Of a stretch of 64,000 bases of DNA, positions 24,961 through 36,795 are shown piece after piece. Numbering within the stretch: the stretch's first letter is position 1; every line of letters starts with the position of its first letter. The stretch is from Ulva prolifera (Eukaryota; Chlorophyta; Ulvophyceae; Ulvales; Ulvaceae): positions 8,129,172 through 8,193,171 of the forward strand of contig CM041201.1 in NCBI GenBank assembly GCA_023078555.1, given 5' to 3'. The position numbers and the translations under genes were made by a program. The notes under the pieces are model-generated. The model made no database searches. It saw nothing but the letters and a program-made list of their open reading frames with translations, and was not told where the DNA came from.

Positions 24961-27813
24961 CAGGAGTAAGGCAGTGCAGAGCTCGAGCGAAGTCCTGGAG
25001 CTTAGCTTGTATGGGATGATGTGGCTGTGCTCCTGGCAAAAACGTGAACAGCAGGCAGAGCCAAAGCTGTGCTCGATCTGGCGCAGCCCTGCTGTCAGCT
25101 AGACCTTTGTAGGAGTGATAGCGTGGGGGATTTGAGGCATTTGCGGCTGTATGTGTGTATATGTGTTGTGTAGTCCATGTCAGCAGCTCGTCACTGCTGT
25201 TGACTGAGCTGCTTGAGAGTGAGAGAGAACAAGGCGGCCTGGACAGGAGATGTCCGAGGCAAGTTAGGTGCTTGGACCGCAGGCAACGTAGCATAAAACA
25301 GGCGCCATTTGATCTGCTGATGGAGGGCAGCCTAGCTGCAAGACCTCATAATGCGACTATTTCCAGTTGGAAAGCCTTGTAGTTGGTTTTGAAGCTCTGG
25401 CCCGAGATCATGTAGCGTTTTTTCATTCGTGCTGCATGCGGGCCCAGCAAGACCTGCTGCAGACAGCCAAATGATGAGCAACTCCGGTTGCTGGAGCCTG
25501 AACTTCTTGCAGAGCGTACCAGTAAGCCAATCAGTCAAGGCCGTTGGATTCATCAATGCAATCGCCAGATGTTTGTAACATAGCCACTGCAGGCCAACTG
25601 AGGTGGTGCGTAAATTTGGCAGCGTTTGACAACCCAGAGCATGAACATATTGGGGCCAGACATTCGCTCCTGGTAGTCCAGAGCGTGTCAAGATCAACAA
25701 AGCTGTTGATCCAACATTGAATGATCTGAGGACATAAGGACGAGTGGTCGAAGGTCGAATTCACCGCAGGCTCCTCATTGGCAGACCTGATTAAAAGCAC
25801 GCTCCAGGTCCGCTGGTTGAGCACATCTGCTCTGCTTTTGAAGACCTGAAGTCCTGATTAATAGTTTCTGCACTACGATTGGCTGGGCGGCGGATTTGTG
25901 CTGAGTACTTGACTTGCACATCACCAAAAACCAGCGCTGCTTTGAAACTGTTCACCTTGACATCCAAGCACGTTGCAGGTTGTCAGCACATCTTCGGTAC
26001 AGCCATGACGAGAACGGAGCCTCAGAAAGCAATGGGGCGACACTGAAACACGACTGCAGCAGGGTGGCCACATTGATGCGTTACTGCAGCAGGTTGGTCA
26101 CTGCACGAGTGGCCATACGCCCACCGACCACACCCGATGATGGCCCCCATGGCCCTTCAAGCCACCACACAGCCAGCTCGCATATCGTGACTGCACCTCT
26201 CTTGTTGAGAAACTGATGAGCGCGAGTGATGGTTTTGACATGGTGCCCCCCTGCAACACGGTAACATCTGCAGCAGGAAATCAAGCTGCTCTTCACGGTT
26301 ATGCCTGAATCAATGCGAGACAGAGTCAAGTCTTAAAAAAATTGGGCGTCTGTTGGGGCTGGCAGGTGCGGAGACGGGATGAATCAGTATGCGAAGCCTT
26401 AATGATAAATTGGATTGTCATGAGATGGCTAAACTGTGCCACAGGACAGCCATGGCAGTCATGTCTTCTCTCACAGCCTTCATAATGGACCACATCATTC
26501 AAAGGGAGCTCATCGTGAGCAACTTGTTGTGTGGGCTATTGACCGCCTGTGCCATGATGGAGCACACTGTTCACGTGAAAAGCATGTGCATCCGGCAAGA
26601 CCAGGTCAGGAATCGTGATTTGCAGCAACAGCACAGCAGCGTTGTGTGCTGCTGGCACCGTGTCAAGTGACAGTGACTCAGGTGATCACATTGACGTGAG
26701 AATGATTTCTTGCACCAACGATTGTGTATGGCGTTACGAGATCGACAGTATTACGGGTCACTGGGATTTTCACTACAATTGTTTATTCTCTTGATTTTCA
26801 AAGATATCATTGGTGTCGATGACTGCAGCGGAATGCAATTGATCTGAGAAGCCACTGTAGCACTACTTCGCACGATTGAGTCCACAGCCAATACCGAATT
26901 TATTAAAAGCAGGGAGATCTAGGCCAGCGTTACATAGCGTCTAGGTCTAAAACTTCCAGTCTTTATTGGCTGTGTCGCCACGACAAATCATGTTTAACTA
27001 TACCTAGCTGAGTACCTAGCAAACCCAGCGTTGCGCGTTACATGTCCATGCTTTTAGTTAAGAACGGTACGCACTTGCAGACCACGAACAGCACGATATG
27101 CCAATTATGGCGATGCACGCCCGGAACATGAATGTTTCATGGTCTCGCCTCCTCGGTCCATCCGCCGTGGAGTCGTGCCACATCTCCATGTGACGACCTC
27201 CGCTAGATTTGTGACTTGAGAAGTATGCATTATCTTGAGGACTATAGCATTACTGTCAAAGATCAATAGTATAGGACATCGGGGTTGTTCTGTTGCAATT
27301 GGATCCCCTCGTGATGTCTAGCAAATCAAGCCAACAGCTGCGTCCGCATTCAGTCACAGGGAGGGGCATCGTGGAAGTCAACATATGATCGACCAGTGCT
27401 TGCAGCAGCAGGGTCTCTCAGCCGCCGTGAATGTCCTTCATCGCCAACATTACACACACACAAAGCTGGGCAAGTTTTTGTTGCGAAACCAACCTCAAAT
27501 CAGGTCTACAACTGATTTATCAGAGGGAACAACGACGTTTGCTTTCACACACAAGTATTTTTGGACCGTCAGTGGAGCACTTGCCACTGACAGCCCGCAG
27601 GAAACCGGGGTCATCGCAAAGTCCAAGCGGGCAAAGTTTGGCAGCTCCACAAACCAGTGTCCGCACAAGCCGCCAAGCAGCCTGTGGCGTTGCCATCCTA
27701 GGCTGACCACGCAGACCCGCCGCAGCACGCCCTGCCGCTGGTACCGGTGAATCTTCAGGAAGCCGTATGGGATCTAACCTAACACTTGAAGACACCTGCG
27801 GCGACAACACACA
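24961..27813. other. 2.9 kb with no recognised gene
   Basis: The stretch lies between the GH28-like gene and the minus-strand unknown gene. It is clearly more AT-rich from about 25.9 to 27.4 kb. A minus-strand frame at 25332-25700 has a protein-like look (leucine-rich) but no domain and no confident splice partners. No tRNA was recognised. Confidence 0.4.
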
Positions 27814-30382
27814 CTATATCGCCACGGGCGCAGACGGCCCCTCAAACGACAGCAACGCTGGCTCCAAGACAGATCCATCGAGGACATCCCAGATGGTCGA
27901 GACGAGGCTGCTCGAGAGGCGGGCGGCAGCCTGCACGGCAACGTAGCCGCGCGACTGCCGTGTAATGGGCTCGCGCAGAAGGCTGCTCACGGCCTCCAGC
28001 AACCCCTCCGGCTGATTGAGTAGCAGCACGGCAGGACCCTCCGGATGCTGAGGCAGGTGCATCGCCGACAGCAGGTAGTTGTCGCTGTACCGCAGCAAAG
28101 CGCGCCGCACCGTCACACGGCGGCTGCCTGCACCACAATGCCCACAAAGGTCAAATGGCATTCAAAGTACAGGCGTGTGTTGCAAAGCTTGGTATGGACA
28201 TCACACGTGTGCGACCTGTTAGCCCATGCAGATGCCATGCGGCCGAAGCGAACCTCGGGTGGGGGTTTCAGAAGCGATCGCAGCCGCGACGATCCGGGTC
28301 CCGGCTGCCTTGTCGCAGACAGGGACTGTGAGTGCGATATCCTCGCCCGGCGGCGGCTGCTGTGGCGCAAACGCAGGAGTGTTATCGCCGAGAACGCTGA
28401 GGAACGGAGAGGCGCCCGCCCACATGTCCGCACTCGTTGCAGTGTCCCGCTCGGCCGCCGGGTCGGCGGGAGCACCCGCTCTCGACCGGGGCAAGCGGAT
28501 GCTGTTGAGCCCTGCCGGCGTTGCCACCGGCGACATGCACGCCTCGCACGGGCTGCCGCCGGCGATGGAGTCCCGACTCACGGTGCAATCGAGCTGCAAG
28601 ACATTCACAGGGCCGGCCGTGTCGCCCGGAGGGCACCCCCCGCCGCTACCCAAACCCACGGAAGCCGCGGCTAATGCGTCTGCAACCCCACTGCCTGCAG
28701 TAGCGACACCGGCGCAGGTGACACTGCCGCCAGCAGTGAGGTCCGGAGCAGCGCTGCCGCCTGTGGCAGGGCGGGAGAGGGGCCTCTCGCTGCCGATCAT
28801 GCTACGGGACGCCGGCGCGTCCGCGCATGTGTCCTTCGCGAGACCGACATTCATCGGCACCGCGGCAGGCGCGACGGCTGACTGCACCGCGCCAGACTCC
28901 GTGTCGCCGCCACAGTGCTGCCGTGTCCCCCCCTCCGCGAATGGAGGCGGCTGTGTGAACGGCGGAGGCGTCTGCTCGACGGACATGCGTGCGCCCCCCC
29001 CCGGGCTGTAGCCATCGATTCCTGGCCCGCCAGACGTCGCCATCGAGTCATGGCATGACGCGGCACAGCCACAACCTTCCGTGATGCCATCAAACAGCGG
29101 CACAGGGTGTGCCGGCGCTGACGGGTTCGGCTGCCACGGGAACACCGAGGACGCGGGGGAGTGTGCTGGTGAGTCGTACACCAGTGGCTTGGGCGCGTAA
29201 GGTAGCGGGGATGGGGTCGCGATGGCGAGGGACACGGCAGAGTCGCCAGAGAGCTTGCATGGCGTTACGGTGCCCGGATCAAAGCTAGGCTTTTCTTCCG
29301 GGGAAAATGTTTCTGGTGAAGCAGGCGAAGGGCCGCCAAGCAGGCAGGAAAGCTCAGGGTGGAGCACCGACACATGGAGCGATGTGGGGGTGCTGTGGCA
29401 CATGGGGGTGGAGCAGCTGGAGGCGGACGGAGAGCCCGGATGAGCTGAGGAGCGTGGCTGTGGGTCCGGAAAGGGCCGCGCACGCTGGCGCAGGGGTGAT
29501 CGCGACAGTGGCAGCCCAAATGGGACCGGTGTGGGCGCGCCCCCTGCCCTATCACTGGGACTGTTGCCCCGTGGTGGCGTCATCGGCTGGGCCGGTGACC
29601 TCTGCACACATCGAAACTGTGATCAGCCACACTGGTCCGCAGACCCAGCTTGAGCAGAGCCCACAGGGAAGCCGTCACGATCTCGCCACCATATTTTGCT
29701 GCCGTGTGGGGATGCAGCTAAGGTGCCGTGGAAGTGTTGCAGGCATCATTCCGGGGATCCGCACCATGAGCTGGGAGTTGCTTTGCGTGCGCACACTGCT
29801 CCGGGAGTGATCCAGGGACGTCAGCGCAAGCACGAGGGAGCGGCTGTCAGGAGGAAAGTCTGTGCTGTTCTCTTCCCGCAGGCGCCCAAGGACGGGTGTG
29901 CTGCAGCCTGTCGACAGCGTCTCCTCCTCCTGCTCATCGGGCTCGGCGGGAGACACCTCAACAGCTGTGCGCTGCGGCACGCCGATGCACTGCGGGGCCT
30001 GCGGCACGGGGATGCCAGCAGACGCGGGTGGCACTTCTACGATCCCCTCGCCAGCGGTGAGAGAGTCTTGCGAGAATATGATCTGGCGCGAAGCGGTGTG
30101 CGGGCGGCTGCCACTGCCAGAAGTGGGGGAGTTGAGGCGAGGGCTTACGTTCGCAGCAGCAGTGGGCGTGGCAGCTGTGCCGGATGCCACTGAAACAGCA
30201 GCGGGTGAGTCAGGGGCTGCGTCCCCTGGTGCTTGCGATCGTGGCGTGTGGCCGGCATGGTGCGAATTGTGCCATGGCATCAGAGAGTCTGCGTCCACCC
30301 CTGCAGAAGTTGCTGTTATGATTAGACGACCAAGCTCAGTTTGCCAGGGCCGGGGCAGCCGAGTGAGGGTACCAGTGGCCAT
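27814..30382 (-). CDS. Unrecognised 759-residue Pro/Ala/Ser-rich protein
   Basis: Three exons on the minus strand, 30382-29765, 29601-28254 and 28127-27814, join in phases 0 and 1 to give 759 residues. I do not recognise it. The N-terminus (PRPWQTELGRLIITATSAG) looks folded and could be helical. About 550 residues then follow that are rich in proline, serine, alanine and glycine, with several acidic SP-type sites, likely disordered. The final 105 residues are again ordered-looking: RRALLRYSDNYLLSAM, HPEGPAVLLLNQPEG and VSTIWDVLDGSVLEP. A short ordered head and tail around a long linker suggests an adaptor or regulatory protein, possibly nuclear, but nothing proves this. It lies about 120 bases downstream of the Kdo transferase stop on the same strand; fusion with that gene was tested and the phases do not fit. 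The start is the ATG nearest the ordered head. Confidence 0.7.
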
Positions 30383-30500
30383 GCATTCATCTTTGCCGGG
30401 CACGACGGTTTGACTACAACCAAAACTGCATGGATGAGCATGTCTGCAAATCCTGCTGAGCGCCGAATGCAATGTGCATTACTACTTGTGCGTCAGTACT

Positions 30501-32182
30501 TCAAGGTACCATACCTGCAGACCTCACTGCATGAGCAGCATCCTCAGCGGCGCTGACGGCGGCATTGTTCAACTCCTGCGCAAGCTGGACGTGTGCCATG
30601 ACCGCTGACGAGGCAACGACTGCGCAGCTCGCTACCGCTGCCTGGGCAAGCACAGCGTAGTTGTGCTCGCCTGGGAACTGTGCACCTCCGATGTATACAA
30701 CTTCACAGATGTGCATCAGCAGTGGAGCTAGCCATGGAGTGTCCACGACCAGCACCTCGAACCCTTGTACTGCACCACACAGAGGAAGTTGTTTTGCTTG
30801 GGGCTTCGCAATGCACCAGATCGAAGCGCCACTGTACAGACAGCACGGCCAGCCTTGGCATCAGCCAGAGGCAAGGAATGAGCAAATGGCATGTATGCGA
30901 TCACGACAGGACTGACGATCACGACAGGACTGACCTGCGCAAATTATGTCCTTGACTCGGGCAGGCTGTCAAGCATCTAATCAAGAGCAGGTTTATTCCA
31001 AACATACTGGAAGCAGCAGGGAGGCGCACGGGAATCCGGCATTGCCGATGAGCACACTGCTCGAGCACCAGCTGCTGCCCAGTCAGAGATCACTGTACTT
31101 GCTGGCTCATGCCCGTGATGTATGTGGACGGTGAGCAGCTGTGGAAAAGCTAGGCGCATCTGATTGTGCACTTGCTGTAGATGGGCATCATCGGCCGGTG
31201 CCACGTGACATGCCAGCCATGTTGTCCGCCCAGCAAGCAGATTCTCCAGGGATGCAACCTGGGACACCGGTGGACGCCACAAATTTGCAACAGGCGCAGA
31301 TAGCGCACAGGCATAGCTGAGGTCATTACACCAGCCTGGCATCTGATTCAGTGTTGCACCCATCAGACGGAAGCGGCCGACCTCCACATCTGAGTGCGGA
31401 ATTATGAGCTGGAAACAGGAAGCCATGGCCTGCCACAGAGGCCTGAGCGCTCGGCGGCTATGCCAGAAGTGGAAAATGTGTGCTGGAATGCTGCCATCCA
31501 GTAGAGCCAGTGGTACCCCCGCCTGCACACAACGCTTGAGATCTAGTACAAACAGAAAAAGCCGGCAAGGGCAAAGCTAGGGCCATACACTCAGATTTAA
31601 GGCAGCAAGTATGAGCACACCTGAGCAGACATGACGACCAGATTGGGCGCAAGCCATGCTGACATCATCACTCCGATGCAGGGGCGCCAATGATCCAGGA
31701 ACCTGGCAACCGCAAAGGGGCTGTCCTCTGGGGCTCGCACAAGCAGCACACGATCGGGAAGAGAGCTGTGAAGGAGTTCCAAGGCATCCTCCGACCGGAC
31801 TGTCACGAGAATGAGAACCTTCTCATTATACTCCACAACCACTCGGTGGATCAGAGGTAAGCAGAAAACGCACTCCCCTGCATACGGCCCCAATTGGCTG
31901 ATAAAAGCCACAGACTTGGCTTAGCTGTTGCCAGAATGGAATTGCCTACGATGCGAGCGCAGGATTCTACACGAGATAAGTGCAGCACTCTGCCATAATC
32001 CCCACTCATCACCAAGACACACCTGCTGAATTGGCATGAAACCAAAGCAGAGGATTCTTCCGTGGGCGAGTCGCCTGATAGAGGCCTTGCCGCTCTAAAA
32101 AGCCTCTTGGGAGCTCGCGTCGGGCGAGCGCGCCAGCCAGCCGAATCAACGATGAAGGAATCCACAGCACATTGCGCTGCAT
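30501..32182 (-). CDS. KDTA: 3-deoxy-manno-octulosonate transferase (KDTA/WaaA type)
   Basis: Four minus-strand exons, 32182-32023, 31877-31621, 31522-31030 and 30769-30501, join in phases 1, 0 and 1 to give about 392 residues. The N-terminal domain follows bacterial WaaA: FLERQGLYQATRPRKN, then LLWFHANSAGE with the glutamate (E55) that is the catalytic base in the family, then HRVVVEYNEKVLILVT, PEDSPFAVARFLDHWRP and WLAPNLVV (usually ESELWPNLI). The C-terminal domain has HIFHFWHSRRAL, WLACHVAPADD and YIGGAQFPGEHN in place of the usual VGGS-GGHNPLEPA. It should transfer Kdo from CMP-Kdo to a lipid acceptor; plant homologues are mitochondrial. Several sugar-binding motifs are weakened and the usual last 40 or so residues are missing. 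A phase-1 acceptor at 30443 could add a further short exon instead of the stop at 30501. Confidence 0.85.
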
Positions 32183-33174
32183 TTAAAAGTTGGTTAGCGA
32201 GGTTTAATGCGGTAATGTTGCCTTACACACGTGGTGAGGAAAGCTTCAGTGGCCGGTGCACATCGCACAGCCATCCAGCTGAAACATTACATCCCCGCCT
32301 CCAAAAGGCTAATGAGATGGCTAGGTGAATTGAAACGTCCGAGTGATATTCTCGGACACAATCGGGCCGAGCGGCCACACGGAGGCACCGGAAACTTTAG
32401 TTTCCGCACGAACGATGAGAGAGTATGCCACAGCGCACCAGAAACTTGTAAGCTCCATATACTGCTCTTTCCCCGGGAGAAGAAAGTAGCTGATCCATCG
32501 ATTTCATTAGAAGCGTCGATGGCTTCGCGACAGGACACTGTCACTCCATCCAGAAAATTGAGGTGGATCTGACTGCAGAACCGGTACTTTGGTGATTGTA
32601 TTGAGCAAAAGCCGATGTTATGTTTCAGTCGCAAGGCGTGGAGATGGTTGCGCTTATGGCCTCGGCAGAACGATGGCACTTACCACAGTCGGAACCGGAC
32701 ATGTAGCTCAGGACGTAGATGGCAGTTTGAAAGCCGACTTCTCTAAAGTTCACTGCAGTTCCGGGGTGTGGCACAGGCGGATCCCATCAGTTCTATATTT
32801 CCCAAAACACGGCTGGCCCAGATCCAAAACCACATGCACAGCCCACATCACGACGCATCGTCAGAACGCAGCATTTACTGGTACAACACGCCCCAACGCT
32901 TAGTGCAAAAATGTACAGCAAATCCCAACGGCACGCTCCATATGATTGAAGTATTTGTTTTCAAGGCCATGCTCGGATTTGCCGTTGGTTGGCGGTGCCC
33001 GCGCCATGACGAATGTGACGAACATTGTGATTTACATGTACGCGTTTTGACTTTGATGGAATACTGGTGCTGTAATCTGTCAGCAGATCTTGACTAATGA
33101 TAACCATTCCACCATCAATAATCGCCGGCGCGGTCCCAACCTTGCCGGGACGCCTCGTGATGCTTCGGCTTCAC
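32183..33174. other. 1 kb between tandem minus-strand genes
   Basis: This lies upstream of the Kdo transferase start and downstream of the rhodanese stop. No coding sequence was recognised on either strand. It should contain the Kdo transferase promoter and the rhodanese polyadenylation site. Confidence 0.4.
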
Positions 33175-34938
33175 TCACTGGAACGGCACCTTGCCTTGCA
33201 TGTATTGGTACTGTTCATACGCAAACACGAGCCCGTCGAGTACGAGGATGAGGCCTACCTGCACGCAGTTGAGACTCGATACCCACACATTGATGGTGAT
33301 GCGTGTGACATGCATGCAAACACTTAAGTGCTGGCTTGTACCGAAGCCGACAAGCACACCAGGTGCACAGGTTGCCACACGAGTATCCTGGAAAGCATGC
33401 CATGTCTACTTGCTTCAAGGTCGGGCTGCGATGACACTGGGAAGGTTTCCAAAGCACATAATCACATTCACAAGACGTGCTCTAGCAGACACCAAAAACA
33501 AATGGTATAAATCCCTAAAGCAACTGCTACTGTGCAGCTTGCAGAGCGAATCATCCCTGACAGACCCTGCAAGATGATGATGGCCATCGAGAGAATGCAA
33601 CTGTGCACCCATGATTCGATCCAAGCTTGCCCCAGATCACGCCTCCAGAGGAGAGGGGACGCACGGCAATGAAGACACTTTTGAGGCTACCAGCGGGGCC
33701 TGCAGTCTCCTGCTGTACCTCAGTCCAGCCGACCATCTCGGAGACACCTCCGATGCCAGCGAGCCGGACGTCCTTGCCATCCCGTGTTGGCACATCCCCT
33801 GGCCGAGAGTTGTCAAGGCCACCGTTGATCCACGCCAGGTCGGTGTACCCCGCCCGCGAGAGCTGCTCAGCCGCAGCTAGAGACCGGAGACCCTTCTGGC
33901 AAGCAACGATCACCTTGGCGTCCTTGGGGATCTGCAAGCAACAACACACTCCGCCCTTTCACCACCCCACCACCACACTTATCAAGCACACGCCCAGGAC
34001 ACGAATGTGCCTGAATGCACAGCATTCGCAGAGCTGGCCGACAAATGTACCTTGGCCTGCACTTCGGGCATGAACCCGTTGTTCGGCTTCATGTGAGTGC
34101 CACCCAGCCACCAGCCTCCCAGGCCAAAGGCAGACATTTGCTTGAGTAGTGAGCTGGGGTCCAGGCTGGTGTCTGGCACAAACAGGGGGACCTCCACAGC
34201 GTCCGCAACATGCACCTTCCGCGTCTCACTCGGAGGGCGGACATCAAGGACGGTCCAGCCGTCATCGGTGTAGCTCTTCAGGTCCTTCGCCATCACGTTC
34301 TTCACGATCCCATCCCGCAGCTGCACACCATGCAGCTCCGGTCGGTGGTGGCAGCGTGCCGCAACCCCGGCATGGGTGGCGCTTGATGCAGGGGCAGGAT
34401 GGACAGGAATGCTCACGACGCGGAGGGGAGTTGTGTCGCAGCAAAGTTCTGCAGTATGCCCCTGTTCTGCTGATGGCAAGAGTGTGCATGAAGGCTTGCC
34501 ATGAGAGCGGCAGGTCGAGGGATGGGGCGACCATCCCTGGTGAACGAGACATAACTCATCCTCATGTGGATGGTCGGAGCATCCTGAAGACCGCACACAG
34601 TTACAGGTGTGCCTTGCGAGCGTTGCATGCCATGTGGAGCACCCCAGAACAACACTGTTACATCTCTGGAACGACATCAGTGGCGCATGCCTGTTGGGAA
34701 GGAAGATGAAGGTCGCTATGGAAACCCTAGTTGTAGAATGGGCATCGCCATATGTGATGCAAGTGCTGTAGCAATAAGCTGCTTGCAAACGCTGTTCGGC
34801 CGTGGGATCTCGTACCTGGGCATCCCACCGGGCCTCAGCAGCCTTCATGTCACTGTCTTGTTGGTCCACAGATGCTCGCATGACCGCTGTAGGAGCCACT
34901 ACCACCGGCCTGAGAGGCATGGCAGGTCGCATGGACAT
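33175..34938 (-). CDS. Chloroplast rhodanese-domain protein
   Basis: Four minus-strand exons, 34938-34816, 34320-34051, 33931-33719 and 33258-33175, all phase 0, give 229 residues. The first 25 or so residues are rich in alanine, arginine and proline with no acids, like a chloroplast transit peptide. The rhodanese domain follows: WTVLDVRPPSE, then an insertion with FGLGGWWLGGTHMKPNNGF, then IVACQKGLRSLAAAE with the active-site loop C142-QKGL-R147, then LAWINGGLD. The tail LAGIGGVSEMVGWTE joins a hydrophobic 27-residue last exon (VGLILVLDGLVFAYEQY), which could anchor it to thylakoid or envelope membrane. It resembles plant chloroplast sulfurtransferase-like proteins; the substrate is unknown. 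The last exon is supported by phase and family resemblance. Without it the frame runs on for 56 unlikely codons. Confidence 0.85.
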
Positions 34939-36795
34939 ACCAGCGGGGCAAACTGCACACTACGGCTGCATCATTGCTGTTTGCGTCGACCACGCACGGA
35001 GGTGGCTGCCCGTTCAATTGCGCAGCTCCATTCCGCCACAGAGCCAGAATACACTCAGCACAAGTTCTTGTACAAGCTGATCGCTGTGTTATGGGGTATC
35101 TGGCCTCCGGGACGTTGCTGGTCGTACTCGAGGATGGAAGGCACTCACGGAACATGCGGCTTTCGATAAGGAAGCAAGAGCGCCGAATATAAACCCACAG
35201 CATGAACACTGCTCAATGCAATAGTGGTCTGCCGAATTCTGATACCGTTGATCGCCGATGCCCATACCAGGTCAGGAACTGTGCATCGAGTGTGGAATGC
35301 ACAGCCTGACGAGAACGGGCGAAGGCGTACCCCGTCCACGCACGCAACAAGTCTTCATGCTTACGGTATATCAGGCTTCCGATGTCGATTCGGTTGCTAG
35401 CGTAGCCTTCAAGTTGTTGCAGGCGGTCTTGGAGTACGGGAGATGCTGGGATCCGGTATCTTCGTGGCGGTGAACGAGATAGTCAACTATTATGTACCCA
35501 GCCGTGAAGTTCAAGTATATGTTTTAGTATTGCTCATGTACCGCGAAGCGCAGAATAGACCTCTGCGCGATATGCAGCTCTACGGTGCACTTGGGGAGAA
35601 TCGTAAAACTCGACAAGTCGAGCTCGACCGAAGTTCTACCCAACGAGAGCCGTGATGTGCCATAGGCGCACAGCATGTAGGGCGGTCTAAATTGTGTGAG
35701 TGTAGCAATCGAAGTGGCTACACCGGAGAACGCCCAATGATTGATGCTTCTGCCTGACGCTGCTTCAACTGTACGATTCACTGCACTGGGAGCAGCAAAC
35801 GCCACGTTGCTACAACCCCGGCTCCGCAACAGGGGCTTTTGTTCAAGTGCGGCGACAACAATCGGTCAGACTGTTGTTGTCGTTGTTGTTGTTAGCGATG
35901 AATCAGTCTCACAATCACGCGAGCCCCGCTATTCAAGCATTCAGTTCATTCTTGGGGGCGCCACATGTGTACAACAGCGAAACGCGTGAGTGCTTCAGAA
36001 CGCGTATTCATGGGCACATGTTACCGATGATTGTAGTTAGACGTTCATATACTACATAGCAGTTCTTGCCGTCCTGTCTACCGTGCAGGTGGCATCAGTG
36101 TGAGAGCGGGAGCAGACGGCATTGGTGGGCTTGGGAGGCTCAGATGACATCTGAACACGACATCATATGTTGTTTCCGTCAATTTTCATTTGGTCGTAGA
36201 TGCTGTGTCAAAAGCTCGCATCTGCTGCATTCATCGCTGGCCCTGGGCGCCCATTCCGGCTTCGATGCAGCACGCGAGCATTCAATGGACTGCTGCAGTT
36301 GATGGCCATTGGAAAACAGGGCTTGCGATCGATATCGCTGACATCCCCAGCCTCTTGGCAGCGATCCATGACTTGCTTCTCTTGGGATGCTCTCACTTTC
36401 GCATTGGTTGACCTGCGTCGCGATGAATCGATCATGCATGGGTGCTCTGCTGAGCTTGTAGGCAATGCAGCCCAACTTGCAAGGACGCTGCATTCCGCCG
36501 TATTGGCTGTGAAGCACGCTGGGCCGTATTAACGATGGCTTCGTAGTCCGTGAGCGCGTCATGCTTCCGAGATCGGCGTTCTTGCAGTCCAGCACGCCTG
36601 TTCGCAGTCAATTCCGGAGTGACAAGAACATTGTCACGCCCCATAGTGCGCCTGTGTAACAAATTTCAGCCTCCAGATCCCCTTCCGCAGGCCTGTCTCA
36701 CTTTATTCGGCTGAAGAATCATGTACGAGGGGATGCACGATAGGCCATCTCGTGGCCATCGGCCTGGCCCTGCCCTTGACCCCGTCAGAGGCGCC
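34939..36795. other. 1.9 kb divergent intergenic interval
   Basis: It separates the 5' ends of the rhodanese gene (minus) and the ERD2-like gene (plus). No conserved reading frame or RNA gene was seen; short tracts such as TGTTGTTGTCGTTGTTGTTGTT near 35870 are present. Both promoters should be here. Confidence 0.4.

Noticed and set aside
25332-25824. Two overlapping minus-strand frames that look leucine-rich
   Set aside because: No family resemblance and no clean splice connection to each other; left as unannotated.
30382-30515. Fusion of the Kdo transferase with the downstream 759-residue protein
   Set aside because: The Kdo transferase exon leaves phase 1, while acceptors entering the downstream frame need phase 2, so the two are best read as separate genes.
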